Below, piece by piece: positions 9,191 to 17,649 of a stretch of 64,000 nucleotides of DNA (position 1 is the first letter of the stretch; each line of letters starts with the position of its first letter). The position numbers and the translations under genes are program-made. This DNA is from Streptomyces griseochromogenes. GTDB taxonomy: Bacteria; Actinomycetota; Actinomycetes; Streptomycetales; Streptomycetaceae. The DNA is taken from positions 5,952,001-6,016,000 of the forward strand of contig NZ_CP016279.1 of assembly GCF_001542625.1 (NCBI RefSeq), in the 5' to 3' direction. The notes below the pieces were generated by a model. It did no database searches, was not told the DNA's origin, and saw only the letters and a list, made by a program, of their open reading frames with translations.

Positions 9191-9213
9191 GGTTGACGCC
9201 CTCGGCCCGGGAT

Positions 9214-10158
9214 TCAGCCTTGGCCGCGGAGGGACAGGCGACGGGCGATGCAGGCGGAGATGGCGGGGATGATCGCGGTCATCTCCGGGCGCCAGCCCGG
9301 GACGGCGTTCACCTCGCAGATGGCGTAGGTGTCCCCGGAGGCGAACAACAGGTCCACCCCGGCGATGTCCAGGCCCAGGGCGCGGACCGCGCGCGCCGCC
9401 AGCTCCTCCGCCTGCGGATGGCGGCCCGCGCACCGGGTCGCGGAGCCGCCCTTGGCGATGTTGGCGGCGAGGACGCCGTTGCGGGAGGCGTGCAGTACGG
9501 CGTCGACCGGCTCGCCGTCGACCACGACCACGCGCAGGGCACGGCCGTGCGAGTTGGCCACGTGTTCCTGGAAGAGGAACGGCGCCTCCTGCGTGAGGCT
9601 CCCGGCCACCTCGCGCAGCAGGTGCGCGTCGGGGGCGAGGAACACCTGCCCGCCCTTGGCGCCGTTGACGGACTTCACCACGCACGGCGTGGCCAGGTGG
9701 GGGCTGCGGACGACGCCTTCCAAGGGGGCGGTGGCGTAGGACAGCGTGTCGGGCACCGGCAGTCCGGCCAGGGCGAGTTCCTGCAGCTGCCAGACCTTGT
9801 TACGGGATTTGAGCTGGGCGTCCAGTGTGTTGACGAGGGTGCTGCCCATGCGCTCGAGGTGCCGTAGCAGGGTCACCTCGCGGTCGTTGTGCATGGGGCC
9901 GGCCACCTGGCGCACGCACACCACCTCTGGAGCCGGCAGGTCCGCGCCGCCCAGCGTACGCAGCGTCAACCGCCCGCCCTGGACGCCGAAGAGCAGCTCG
10001 TCGGTGTGCCAGACCGCGAAGCGGGGGCCGTAGGTGTCGGCCAGCGCTGCCGCCAGGTCGCGCGTGGACCGGCGCAGCACGGCCGGCCGCTGCCGCACCA
10101 GCATCCACACATCGGCGGGGGCCGGGACCGCCGACAGGGCAGGCTGCTGTGTGACCAC
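9214..10158 (-). CDS. RimK-like ATP-grasp ligase
   Basis: A 314-residue ATP-grasp protein of the RimK/LysX type, which form amide bonds via an acyl phosphate. An N-terminal pre-ATP-grasp region is followed by SRNKVWQLQELALAGLPVP, the lysine-containing TPCVVKSVNGAKGGQ, the GVLAANIAKGGSA block, and the metal-binding GVDLLFAS and EVNAVPGW near the C-terminus. GTG 10158 follows an AGGAG site. It runs convergent to the ligase operon and is separated from it only by terminators. Its likely job is peptide-bond formation in the same pathway, replacing an NRPS, but the link is inferred from position. A housekeeping RimK/LysX role is the alternative. Confidence 0.82.
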   Translation of the reverse strand: MVTQQPALSAVPAPADVWMLVRQRPAVLRRSTRDLAAALADTYGPRFAVWHTDELLFGVQGGRLTLRTLGGADLPAPEVVCVRQVAGPMHNDREVTLLRHLERMGSTLVNTLDAQLKSRNKVWQLQELALAGLPVPDTLSYATAPLEGVVRSPHLATPCVVKSVNGAKGGQVFLAPDAHLLREVAGSLTQEAPFLFQEHVANSHGRALRVVVVDGEPVDAVLHASRNGVLAANIAKGGSATRCAGRHPQAEELAARAVRALGLDIAGVDLLFASGDTYAICEVNAVPGWRPEMTAIIPAISACIARRLSLRGQG

Positions 10159-10379
10159 TCCGGCTCCTCACCTCTTCGCCGCCCACCGCCCGGGGGCCGT
10201 CGGCGGGCCAGTCTCGCAGTTCCGTGAGCGCGGTGTCACGGACGGCGGAACATGGTGCCGACGTGGCGTGCCTGGAGTCGGCAGCCGTTGAGGTGCCATC
10301 AAAGGTCCGGTCCCCCGGAGGGCATGACCAAACAACCGGATTCGCGTCGCACCGGCCGGGAGAGGGCGTTCGGCCGGTG

Positions 10380-11768
10380 TCAGTTGCCGCGAGCGCCGAT
10401 GTACCCGTCGGGGCGGATGACGACGGAGGTGCCGTCCCAGGCGTCGTAGGCGGCGTGTGCGTGGCCCGCGGCGTCGACGACATAGGGGCCGGGTGAGGTC
10501 CGACCGGGCCGCAGCACCGCGTAGGCGTGGGGCTCGTCCGGCGCGGGCGTGCCGAACGTCAGGCGGGTCTGGTGGGGGCCGCGGTAGAGATCGAAGAGCC
10601 GGGTCTCCTTGCCGTCCGGGCCGACGACCGGGGCGTCCGGGGCGCGATCGCCAGGGACGATCCGGCCTTCGGTGGTCCGGTAGGTGACGTCCAGCTGGCG
10701 GGTGCTCCCATCGCGCTCGTGCGCGTCCTCGGCCTTGTCCTTGAGTCGCTCCAGCAGCTCCGAGGAGATGCGCAGCACCCGCGCCGCCGTGGCGCGTCGC
10801 TCGGTCTCGTAGCCGTCGAGGAGTTCGGGCGAGCCATCCGCCAGTTTCCACCCCAGGTTGTACGCGTCCTGCACACCGGTGTTCAGCCCTTGTCCGCCGG
10901 TGGGCGGGTGCGCGTGGGCGGCGTCCCCGGCGAGGAACACCCGGCCCACACGGAAGCGTTCGGCCAGCCGCACATTGGGGCGCCAGATGCTCGACCAGGC
11001 CGGCCGGCTCAGCCGGACCCCCGTCACGAACCCGTCCAGGATGCCCTGGAGCGTGTCCAGGGAGGCGTCGGTCACGCCCTCGGGCAGCGGTGCGTGGAAC
11101 TGGAAGAGCCGGTCCGTGTCCGGCAGCGGGCTCAGATGGACGCCGTGCATCGGGTCGGCCGCGTGGGCGAACCAGTGGGCCCACGCGTGGTCCAGCCCGT
11201 CGGCGGCCACGTCCCCGATCAGCATCCGCATCGCCTCGTCCGTCGCCCCCTGGAAAGGCACACCGAGCCCCTTGCGGACGGTGCTCCCCGCGCCGTCGGC
11301 ACCCACCAGGTAGGCGGCGCGCATGGTCTCCCCGGTCGACAGGCCGACGGTCACCCCGTCCGCGTCCTGGGTGAAGTCGGCCAGCGCCGTGCCGAGTTCG
11401 ACCCGCACCCCGAGCCCGGCGAGCCTGTCCCGCAGGATGGCCTCGGTCCGCGACTGTCCGAGGATCCACGCGTTGGGGTACGGCACGTCGGGGGTCGGCG
11501 GCACGGGTTCGGCCGACCGGCGGTCCATGACGTGGGCCCCGTCCAGGTGGACGCGCGTCGTGGGCACGGGGCACCCCTGGCGCAGTACCGCGTCCAGAAC
11601 GCCGAGGTCCTCGAACACTTCGAGCGTGCGCGGCTGAAGGGTGTCCCCCCGCGAACCGGCGAAGTACCGGTCCGCCTGGTCGACGACGCGCACGTCGAGC
11701 CCGCGCCGGGCCAGGTCGATACCCAGCGTCAGTCCGGTCGGCCCGGCTCCCGCGACGATCACATGCAT
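10380..11768 (-). CDS. FAD-dependent aromatic hydroxylase-type monooxygenase
   Basis: A 462-residue class A flavin monooxygenase (PheA/TetX, FAD_binding_3 family). The dinucleotide site VAGAGPTGLTLG is at residues 5-16, the second motif YLVGADGAGSTVRKGLG near 155-170, and the FAD ribityl-binding block FLAGDAAHAHPPTGGQG near 270-290. The C-terminal thioredoxin-like part typical of this subgroup follows. Such enzymes hydroxylate aromatic compounds or inactivate drugs such as rifamycins and tetracyclines using NAD(P)H. It is divergent from a TetR gene with a strong operator between, so it is probably induced by its substrate. Confidence 0.87.
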   Translation of the reverse strand: MHVIVAGAGPTGLTLGIDLARRGLDVRVVDQADRYFAGSRGDTLQPRTLEVFEDLGVLDAVLRQGCPVPTTRVHLDGAHVMDRRSAEPVPPTPDVPYPNAWILGQSRTEAILRDRLAGLGVRVELGTALADFTQDADGVTVGLSTGETMRAAYLVGADGAGSTVRKGLGVPFQGATDEAMRMLIGDVAADGLDHAWAHWFAHAADPMHGVHLSPLPDTDRLFQFHAPLPEGVTDASLDTLQGILDGFVTGVRLSRPAWSSIWRPNVRLAERFRVGRVFLAGDAAHAHPPTGGQGLNTGVQDAYNLGWKLADGSPELLDGYETERRATAARVLRISSELLERLKDKAEDAHERDGSTRQLDVTYRTTEGRIVPGDRAPDAPVVGPDGKETRLFDLYRGPHQTRLTFGTPAPDEPHAYAVLRPGRTSPGPYVVDAAGHAHAAYDAWDGTSVVIRPDGYIGARGN

Positions 11769-11792
11769 GCTTCCCCCACTGATTCCGGTCTC

Positions 11793-11838
11793 ATGAATCC
11801 AGATTCACTGAATCATCATTCACTGAATCTGGATTCAT
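11793..11838. promoter_or_regulatory. TetR operator between monooxygenase and regulator
   Basis: A perfect 15-bp inverted repeat, ATGAATCCAGATTCA at 11793-11807 and its complement at 11824-11838, with a 16-bp centre that contains further TTCA/TGAA half sites. It occupies the divergent promoter region of the monooxygenase and the TetR gene and is also AT-rich against the local background. It is the obvious binding site for the adjacent regulator, able to accommodate two dimers. Confidence 0.8.
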
Positions 11839-11875
11839 CTTCACCGTTGATACGGTTCCCGTCAAGGGAGGTTCC

Positions 11876-12472
11876 GTGAAGCGCAAGGAGAGAGCGGCGG
11901 AGACCGAGGCCGCGCTGAAGGCAGCGGCGAAGCGGGTGTTCGCCGAGCGTGGCTACCTGGCCACGAAGATCAGCGACATCACCGCTGAGGCCGGCCGCGC
12001 GGCGGGCTCCTTCTACAACCACTTCAGCGGCAAGGAGGCCTTGCTCGAGGCGCTGATGGCCGACATGGCGGCCGAGTCCGACACGGTGGCCGCCGAGCCT
12101 GGGCATCTGGGGGATTTCACCGACCCCGAGGCCGTCCGCCAGCACGTCGCGGTCTACATCCGCCTCTACCGGGAACACATCGGCACGATCCGCGCCATGC
12201 AGCAGGCCGCGCTGGTCAGCGACGACTTCGCCGCCGTCGTGAACCGCTTCTCCGCCGCCGAGACGGAAGACGTCCTGGACCACGTGACGGCCGTGACCGA
12301 CGCCGGACGCACCCTGCCCGCCCCACCGGAGATCGCCGTCCGTATGGCGTTCGGGCTCGTCCACACCTTCCTGCAGAACTGGCGGCGGCAGTTCGACACC
12401 CTGACCGACGAGCAGGTGACGGAGGCCCTCACCCGCTTCGTCTATCGCGGACTCAACGGCCGCGACTACTGA
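11876..12472 (+). CDS. TetR-family repressor of the divergent monooxygenase
   Basis: A 198-residue TetR-family protein. The N-terminal helix-turn-helix covers about residues 10-55, with AAKRVFAERGYLATKISDI and the recognition region AGRAAGSFYNHFSGKEALL. The C-terminal ligand domain is not assignable to a ligand. GTG 11876 follows GGGAGG. The divergent layout and the 46-bp inverted-repeat operator upstream support auto-regulation and control of the flavin monooxygenase. Confidence 0.88.
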   Translation: MKRKERAAETEAALKAAAKRVFAERGYLATKISDITAEAGRAAGSFYNHFSGKEALLEALMADMAAESDTVAAEPGHLGDFTDPEAVRQHVAVYIRLYREHIGTIRAMQQAALVSDDFAAVVNRFSAAETEDVLDHVTAVTDAGRTLPAPPEIAVRMAFGLVHTFLQNWRRQFDTLTDEQVTEALTRFVYRGLNGRDY

Positions 12473-12504
12473 CGCGGTGTCCTGCCCGGTTCGTCGGGAA
12501 CCTG

Positions 12505-13485
12505 TCAGCGATGCACGTGGGCGGAGCGGCGCGCGAGACCGGTGCGTTTGGCGGTCGCCAACAGCGGGGTCGTATCCACGGTGTTGATGCCGCTCAACGG
12601 GCCGACCGTGGTGACGAGGAAGGCATACAGGGCGTCAAGGTCCGTCGCGGCAACGGCGACCAGCAGGTTGGCGGGGCCGGTCGTCGCGGCGGCGAACCGG
12701 ACCTGCGGGTGGGCGGCGAGGTTCTCGGCGGTCCGCGCCAGCGCGCCGGGCTGCGCGGTGATCCACAGCAGGGCCTCGGCGTGCACGCCGAGCAGTGCGA
12801 GGTCCACCTCGGTGGCGAGGCGGACGACCTGGCCGCGCACCAGTGCGTCGAGGCGTCGGCGGGCGGTGAGTGCGGTGGTGCCGGCCCGGCGGGCGAGTTC
12901 GGTGTAGCTGGCGCGGCCGTCCTCGGTGAGGGCCGCGGTCAGCGCGTTGTCGATGTCGAGCGGTGCGGGTCGCGCGGTGGGCTGCGCGGGGGCGAGGCGG
13001 GCCGTTTCCTCGGAGGAGAGCAGGCCTGCGGTCCAGCGGAACGCGGTGGGGAAGACACGCAGCAGGGTGTGGGCGGTCCATGAGTGCACCGCGTCGGTGG
13101 CGGGCAGGTCGCGCAGCAGGAGCGTGTTGCGGGCCTCGGGGCCGTCGAGGAAGAAGACGGCCGAGATCTCGTCGCCTCCGCCGAGGATGTCCACCCAGAC
13201 GGTGTCGCTGCGGCGCGCGAGAGCCTGGGCCACCTGACGGATCCGACTGGGGCGACAGCGGATGCGCAGGGCGATCGGGACCAGGTCGGGGAAGTACGAG
13301 GGGTTGCGGACGGCGGTGGCGCACAGGGTTCCGTCGGCGTACAGCGGTGCGGCGCGGCGTACGACGGTGCGCTCCGAGAGCCCGAGAACGCGACCGACCT
13401 CACGCCAGGAAGCGCGCGGGGAGGCGAGGAGAACGGCCACGATCCGGCGGCCGGTCTCGTCGAGTTCCTGTCGCATGATCTGCAT
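12505..13485 (-). CDS. Lrp/AsnC-family regulator with duplicated units
   Basis: A 326-residue protein that contains two Lrp/AsnC-like units in tandem. The first helix-turn-helix is at about residues 4-50 (DETGRRIVAVLLASPRASW, then GLSERTVVRRAAPLYADG), and a second lies near 170-220 (LTAALTEDGRASYTELARR, TTALTARRRLDAL). Each is followed by a RAM-like sensor part. Normal Lrp proteins have one unit and about 150 residues. ATG 13485 is preceded by GGAGGGGG; an internal ATG at 13476 is weaker. It is divergent from the amidohydrolase gene and probably regulates it. Confidence 0.85.
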   Translation of the reverse strand: MQIMRQELDETGRRIVAVLLASPRASWREVGRVLGLSERTVVRRAAPLYADGTLCATAVRNPSYFPDLVPIALRIRCRPSRIRQVAQALARRSDTVWVDILGGGDEISAVFFLDGPEARNTLLLRDLPATDAVHSWTAHTLLRVFPTAFRWTAGLLSSEETARLAPAQPTARPAPLDIDNALTAALTEDGRASYTELARRAGTTALTARRRLDALVRGQVVRLATEVDLALLGVHAEALLWITAQPGALARTAENLAAHPQVRFAAATTGPANLLVAVAATDLDALYAFLVTTVGPLSGINTVDTTPLLATAKRTGLARRSAHVHR

Positions 13486-13530
13486 GATAGGCCCCCTCCG
13501 TGACATGTTTCCTGTGCCAGTGGCCGCCGA

Positions 13531-13557
13531 ATGTGGGGTGATCTGCTGAAGCCACAT
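13531..13557. promoter_or_regulatory. Candidate operator between Lrp-like regulator and amidohydrolase
   Basis: ATGTGG at 13531-13536 and CCACAT at 13552-13557 form an inverted pair with a 15-bp AT-richer centre inside the 177-bp divergent gap. The size and spacing suit an Lrp/AsnC-type site, but this is a weak six-base match. Confidence 0.35.
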
Positions 13558-13662
13558 ACAACGGTCTGGTCGGCGGAGACGACGGCCCGTGCACCACGGG
13601 CCGAGGCCAGGTCCGGTCCCCCGCGGCCCACCGCCCAGGAAGCGTCGAGATGGGAGAAGACC

Positions 13663-15282
13663 ATGACCGATCACGGTGCCGATCTGCTGATCCGAGCCGC
13701 CGCGGTGCACACGCTGGTGCCCGGCCAGGACCCGCAGCGGGCGTTGGCGGTGCGCGGTGATCGCATCGTCGCCCTGTCGTCCGACCCGAAGGGCCTCGAC
13801 GCCTGGGTGACGGCGCGCACCCGGATCCTCGACCTGCCCCGGGCCACGGTCCTGCCCGCGTTCGACGACACCCACACCCATCTGATCTTCGCCGGCCACA
13901 GCGCGCACGACGTCCCCGTCCACCGGGCCCGCACCATCCCCGAGTTCCTCGAGCTGATCCGGGAGCGGGCCGCCACGACGCCCGAAGGCCAGTGGATCCG
14001 CACGACCGCCAACTGGCAGGAACTCAACCTGGCGGAGCGTCGCCTGCCCACCGCCGCCGAACTCGACCAGGCCACCGAACGCCATCCGGTCCTGGTCAAG
14101 CGCGGCGGCCACAACGACGTCGTCAACTCATGCGCACTGCGCCTGGCGGGCATCACGGAGGACACGCCGGTCCCGGCCGGCGGCGTGATCGGCCGCGACG
14201 CCGACGGCCGACTCAACGGCCGGCTGATCGACAACGCGCTGGGTCTGGTGGAGCGACTCGTCCCCGCACAGGACCGGGCCCGACGCGTCGACGGGCTTCG
14301 GCTGGCCAGTGGTCAGTACGCCGCCACGGGGATCGGTACCGTCCGCGACTGCGCGGTCTCCCTCGACGACTACGCCGTCCTGCTGGACGCCCGCGACGCG
14401 GGCGCGCTCAGCACCCGGGTGCGCGCGCTGATCTCGGCGATCGGCCTGTCCAGCGCGGCCGAGGTGGACGACCTGCTCGATGCCATGGAGGACTGGCGCC
14501 ACTCCGCCGACCCGTGGCTGGGGACATGGGGAGTGAAGTTCGGCCTCGACGGGGGCCTGGAGGCGGGAGCCACCGAGGAGCCCTACGCCTGCGACCACAC
14601 CTTCTCCGGCACGCTGACGTGGGAGCCCGACGCACTGGTCGAAGCCGTCGAAGCCGTGGTCCGCCGTGGTTGGAGGGTCGGCACCCACGCCTATGGCGAC
14701 CGTGCCGTGCGCATCCTCCTCGACGTCTACGAACGCGTACTGCGGAACAATCCCGGCCTGCCCGGCGGCACCCTCGTCATGGAACACGGCGGCCTCGCCG
14801 GTCCCGAGCAGCCCCGCGCCGTCGCGCTGGGCGTCCCCGTCACCATTCAGCAGCCGTTGCTGCACGACACCGCCGAGGTCGAGCGGGAATTCTGGGGCCC
14901 GGAACGCGTCGCCGCACTGTTCCCGGCCCGGGGATGGCTCGACCAGGGCGCACTGGTCACCGCCGGATCCGACTACCCCGTCGGCCAGTTCGGCGCCATG
15001 CGCTCGGTCTGGGGCATGACCACCCGGCAGACCGTCATCGGCGTCCAGGGACCCCAGCACTCCATCACCTACGACGAGGCCATCGCCCTCCACACCACCC
15101 ATGCCACGCGCCTGCTCGGAGAGGACCATCTGCGCGGCACGCTCACCCCGGGCCGCCTCGCCGACCTCACCCTCTGGGACCAGGACCCCGCTCGGTGCCC
15201 GAGCGACGCCCTGCGCGACCTGGACCCCACCCACACCCTCCTCGGCGGACGCCTCGTGCACGGCGCCGGATCCGGCGACTGA
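13663..15282 (+). CDS. YtcJ-like metal-dependent amidohydrolase
   Basis: A 539-residue Amidohydrolase_3 protein. The metal-binding HxH is in DDTHTHLIFAGH near residue 70. Later family blocks are KFGLDGGLEAGATEEP, the histidines of GTHAYGDRAV and MEHGGLAGPEQ, and the aspartate of TAGSDYPVGQFGAM. These are cytoplasmic TIM-barrel hydrolases that cleave amide or other C-N bonds; physiological substrates are usually unknown. ATG 13663 follows GGGAGAAGA. The gene stands alone, divergent from the Lrp-like regulator, which suggests substrate-induced expression. Confidence 0.85.
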   Translation: MTDHGADLLIRAAAVHTLVPGQDPQRALAVRGDRIVALSSDPKGLDAWVTARTRILDLPRATVLPAFDDTHTHLIFAGHSAHDVPVHRARTIPEFLELIRERAATTPEGQWIRTTANWQELNLAERRLPTAAELDQATERHPVLVKRGGHNDVVNSCALRLAGITEDTPVPAGGVIGRDADGRLNGRLIDNALGLVERLVPAQDRARRVDGLRLASGQYAATGIGTVRDCAVSLDDYAVLLDARDAGALSTRVRALISAIGLSSAAEVDDLLDAMEDWRHSADPWLGTWGVKFGLDGGLEAGATEEPYACDHTFSGTLTWEPDALVEAVEAVVRRGWRVGTHAYGDRAVRILLDVYERVLRNNPGLPGGTLVMEHGGLAGPEQPRAVALGVPVTIQQPLLHDTAEVEREFWGPERVAALFPARGWLDQGALVTAGSDYPVGQFGAMRSVWGMTTRQTVIGVQGPQHSITYDEAIALHTTHATRLLGEDHLRGTLTPGRLADLTLWDQDPARCPSDALRDLDPTHTLLGGRLVHGAGSGD

Positions 15283-15283
15283 C

Positions 15284-15805
15284 CGTGGCCGTCCCGCGAT
15301 CCCGGCCGGGTACGGCGCCGGCAGCCCCAGGACGACGTGCCGGAAACCGGCGTCGATCGCCTCTCCGATCGCGTCCCGGGTGCTGCTGGGCCGGTCGTAG
15401 GAGACGGGCAGATGGATCGAGCGGGTGACGGAAGCGGGGTCGCGGCCGATCTCGCCGCAGTAGCGGTCCAGCAGTGCGCCGCGGCGGACGGGGGTGCTGG
15501 ACGGGCTCGGGGTTGCCGAACGCTCCGGTGAGGTGGTGGTACTCGCCGTGGACGTCGAACGGTTCGACCTCGGTCCACAGCCGCCGGATCACCGTGCATG
15601 CCTCGGCGAGGCTCCCCACGGCGTGGGCGGCTGGTTGCGTCCGTCCGGGTCGCCGACGATCGGCATGAGGTGACCGGACAGCCACGCGTGCTCGATCTCC
15701 GGGGTCGCGTCCGCCTCGCGCCAGACCCGCAGGACGTCGTGGTAGTCCACCTGCGAGGGAGCGTCGGGTTGTCGGTCCTTTCGAAACCGGCGGCGCCGAC
15801 CGGGG
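15284..15805 (-). pseudogene. Broken luciferase-like (F420/FMN) oxidoreductase remnant
   Basis: Reading leftward, three pieces of one luciferase-like monooxygenase appear in three different frames. The first, near 15650-15760, reads DVLRVWREADATPEIEHAW and HLMPIVGDPDG. The second, near 15530-15620, reads VGSLAEACTVIRRLWTEVEP. The third, near 15300-15480, reads LLDRYCGEIGRDPASVTRSI and GFRHVVLGLPAP. The substrate-binding middle of the barrel is missing between the first two, so there is a large deletion plus at least two frame changes. The remnant cannot make a working enzyme. Confidence 0.75.
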
Positions 15806-15859
15806 CGCACCCCGAACTCGGAGGCCGCGGGTGTGAATACGGCAGCCGGCCTCGGACGA

Positions 15860-16879
15860 TCAGCGGCGTCGCAGCGACGGATCGAGCAGCGCGGGCCGGG
15901 TGTCGAACTTCTCGTGCGCGGCGAGGTCGGTGCCGGGGGCGACGATCGCGTCGATCGCGTCGAGTACGTCGGCGGGCAGCACGGTGTCGGCGGCGGCGAG
16001 CTGCGCGTGCAGGTGATCGAGCGTGCGGGGGCCTATGAGCGCACTGGTCACGGCGGGATGCGCCGTCACGAAACCGAGCGCGAGCTGGATCATCGTCAGG
16101 CCGGCCTCATCGGCGACTTTCGCCAACTGCTCGATGGCATCGAGCCTGGCCCGGTTGGAGGGGCTGGTGGTGTCGAAGCGTTCCGGCAGGAACGAGGAAC
16201 GGTGGGTGGTGATGTCCCGGCCCTGGCGAATCGCCCCCGACAGCCAGCCCGAAGCCAACGGGCTCCACACCAGCACGCCAAGCCCGTACTGCTCGGTCAC
16301 GGGGAGCACGTCGGCTTCGATCCCGCGTTGCAGGATCGAGTAGCTGGGCTGTTCGGTGACGTAACGCCCCAGGTGATGCTCGCGGGCGGCCCACTGGGCC
16401 TGTACGACGCGGTACGCGGGGAAGGTCGAGGAACCGAAGTATCGGATCTTTCCCGCGCGCTGCAGGTCGGTCAGTGCCGACAGCGTTTCCTCGTCACTGG
16501 TGTGCGGGTCCCACCGGTGGATCTGGTAGAGATCGACATGGTCGACACCGAGACGGCGCAGGCTGTTGTCCAGCTCCGCCAGCAGCCAGCGGCGCGAACC
16601 GCCCTGGTGGTTGCGCTCGTCGCCCATGGGCAGGCCGGCCTTCGTGGCCAGCACGATGTCGTCGCGGCGGCCGGCGATGGCTTTGCCGACCATCTCTTCC
16701 GACTCGCCGGCGCTGTACATGTCGGCGGTGTCGATGAGGTTGATCCCGGCCTCGAGGGCGGCGTCGACGATGGCGGTGGCCTCGTCCTGGGTGGTTCGTC
16801 CGATCCTGCCGAAGTTCATCGCGCCGAGCGCGAGGGAGCTGACCTGCACACCGGTGCGGCCCAAAGTGCGGTAATGCAT
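15860..16879 (-). CDS. Aldo/keto reductase
   Basis: A 339-residue NADPH-dependent aldo/keto reductase of the YajO/Tas type. The catalytic aspartate and tyrosine are in LIDTADMYSAGESEE (about residues 48-62), the lysine in IVLATKAGLPM, the histidine in QIHRWDPHTSDEE, and the C-terminal part QLALGFVTAHPAVTSALIG shapes the cofactor site. It reduces carbonyl compounds in the cytoplasm. ATG 16879 has a GGAGG seven bases upstream. Its promoter carries two copies of a palindromic operator, next to a TetR gene that has lost its DNA-binding end. Confidence 0.9.
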   Translation of the reverse strand: MHYRTLGRTGVQVSSLALGAMNFGRIGRTTQDEATAIVDAALEAGINLIDTADMYSAGESEEMVGKAIAGRRDDIVLATKAGLPMGDERNHQGGSRRWLLAELDNSLRRLGVDHVDLYQIHRWDPHTSDEETLSALTDLQRAGKIRYFGSSTFPAYRVVQAQWAAREHHLGRYVTEQPSYSILQRGIEADVLPVTEQYGLGVLVWSPLASGWLSGAIRQGRDITTHRSSFLPERFDTTSPSNRARLDAIEQLAKVADEAGLTMIQLALGFVTAHPAVTSALIGPRTLDHLHAQLAAADTVLPADVLDAIDAIVAPGTDLAAHEKFDTRPALLDPSLRRR

Positions 16880-16965
16880 GACCGTGTTCCTCCATGACGG
16901 GTGAAACAGCGTGGTGACAATGCGCGCAGTGGCGACCAAGGTCCCGCTCTGAGAACGCGAGCAAA

Positions 16966-17004
16966 CGGAACCTTGTTCCGTTAACAATACGGAACAGCGT
17001 TCCG
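16966..17004. promoter_or_regulatory. Tandem TetR-type operators upstream of the aldo/keto reductase
   Basis: Two copies of the palindrome CGGAAC-N3-GTTCCG occur at 16966-16980 and 16990-17004, with centres 24 bp apart. Copies this exact in the promoter area of the reductase strongly suggest a repressor site. The neighbouring TetR remnant begins immediately after the second copy. Confidence 0.8.
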
Positions 17005-17412
17005 CATTGGCAAGCGGCCGGCTTCGACACCTTGCACGGCTACTTCCTCAACCGCCTCGTGCCCGTCTGCACCCAACTGCTCGAAGCCGTGGCCGCCTCC
17101 GGCGAGATCCGCCCCGATCTCAGGGCCTACGAGCTCATGCGCGGCGTCGGGAACCTCTGCATCGGCGCGGAGAGGGACGCCCACTACGACGCACGCCGAC
17201 TGCTCGGACTCCTCATCGCAGGACTGCGCCGACCGCACCGCGGGGCTGCGGATCATGACCAGTCACCGGAGCCCTCGCCGCATTCCACGCATCCCGTCGT
17301 GCGGTTCACAGCTGTGCCGCCGGTCCTCCTTTGTGTGGGCGTCGGCGCGCCCCATCGCCTCGCGGCATCCAGGCGAGTGACTCCGCTTCAGCTGGGCCCC
17401 GGCGGTGAGTGA
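17005..17412 (+). pseudogene. 5'-truncated TetR-family regulator
   Basis: Starting directly after the operators, the frame reads GFDTLHGYFLNRLVPVCTQ, LLEAVAASGEIRPDLRAYEL, MRGVGNLCIGAERDAHYDAR and LLGLLIAGLRRP, which is the C-terminal ligand-binding half of a TetR protein. The N-terminal helix-turn-helix (about 120 residues) is absent and no start codon with ribosome binding site is visible. After about 17250 the sequence no longer looks like the family. The deletion probably joined the promoter region to the middle of the gene. The remaining 240 bp up to 17650 hold no gene. Confidence 0.7.
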
Positions 17413-17649
17413 CGCCCGGTGCACTCAACCTCCATGGCCCGCTCGGCCGGCCGCTGCGGCCGGGGGGGTGCCCTCGCTCAGCTTCCGCTGCCGCGGCCTG
17501 CCCTGGGGAACAGCCCATGCCCTTGCCTCTGCCCCTCCGTCCGGTCACAGCGTTGCGGTGTCCCACCTGGGCCAAAGAATGCCAACAGGAAACCGTGACT
17601 TGAGGAACCCAGGGCGTTCGTCATCCCTCTAGAGAGGTGACGCCGCGCA

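Noticed and set aside
9214..10239. A graspetide (ATP-grasp RiPP) system
   Set aside because: The 23-residue frame upstream lacks the acidic and hydroxyl core residues of known precursors and the enzyme looks closer to RimK/LysX than to microviridin ligases.
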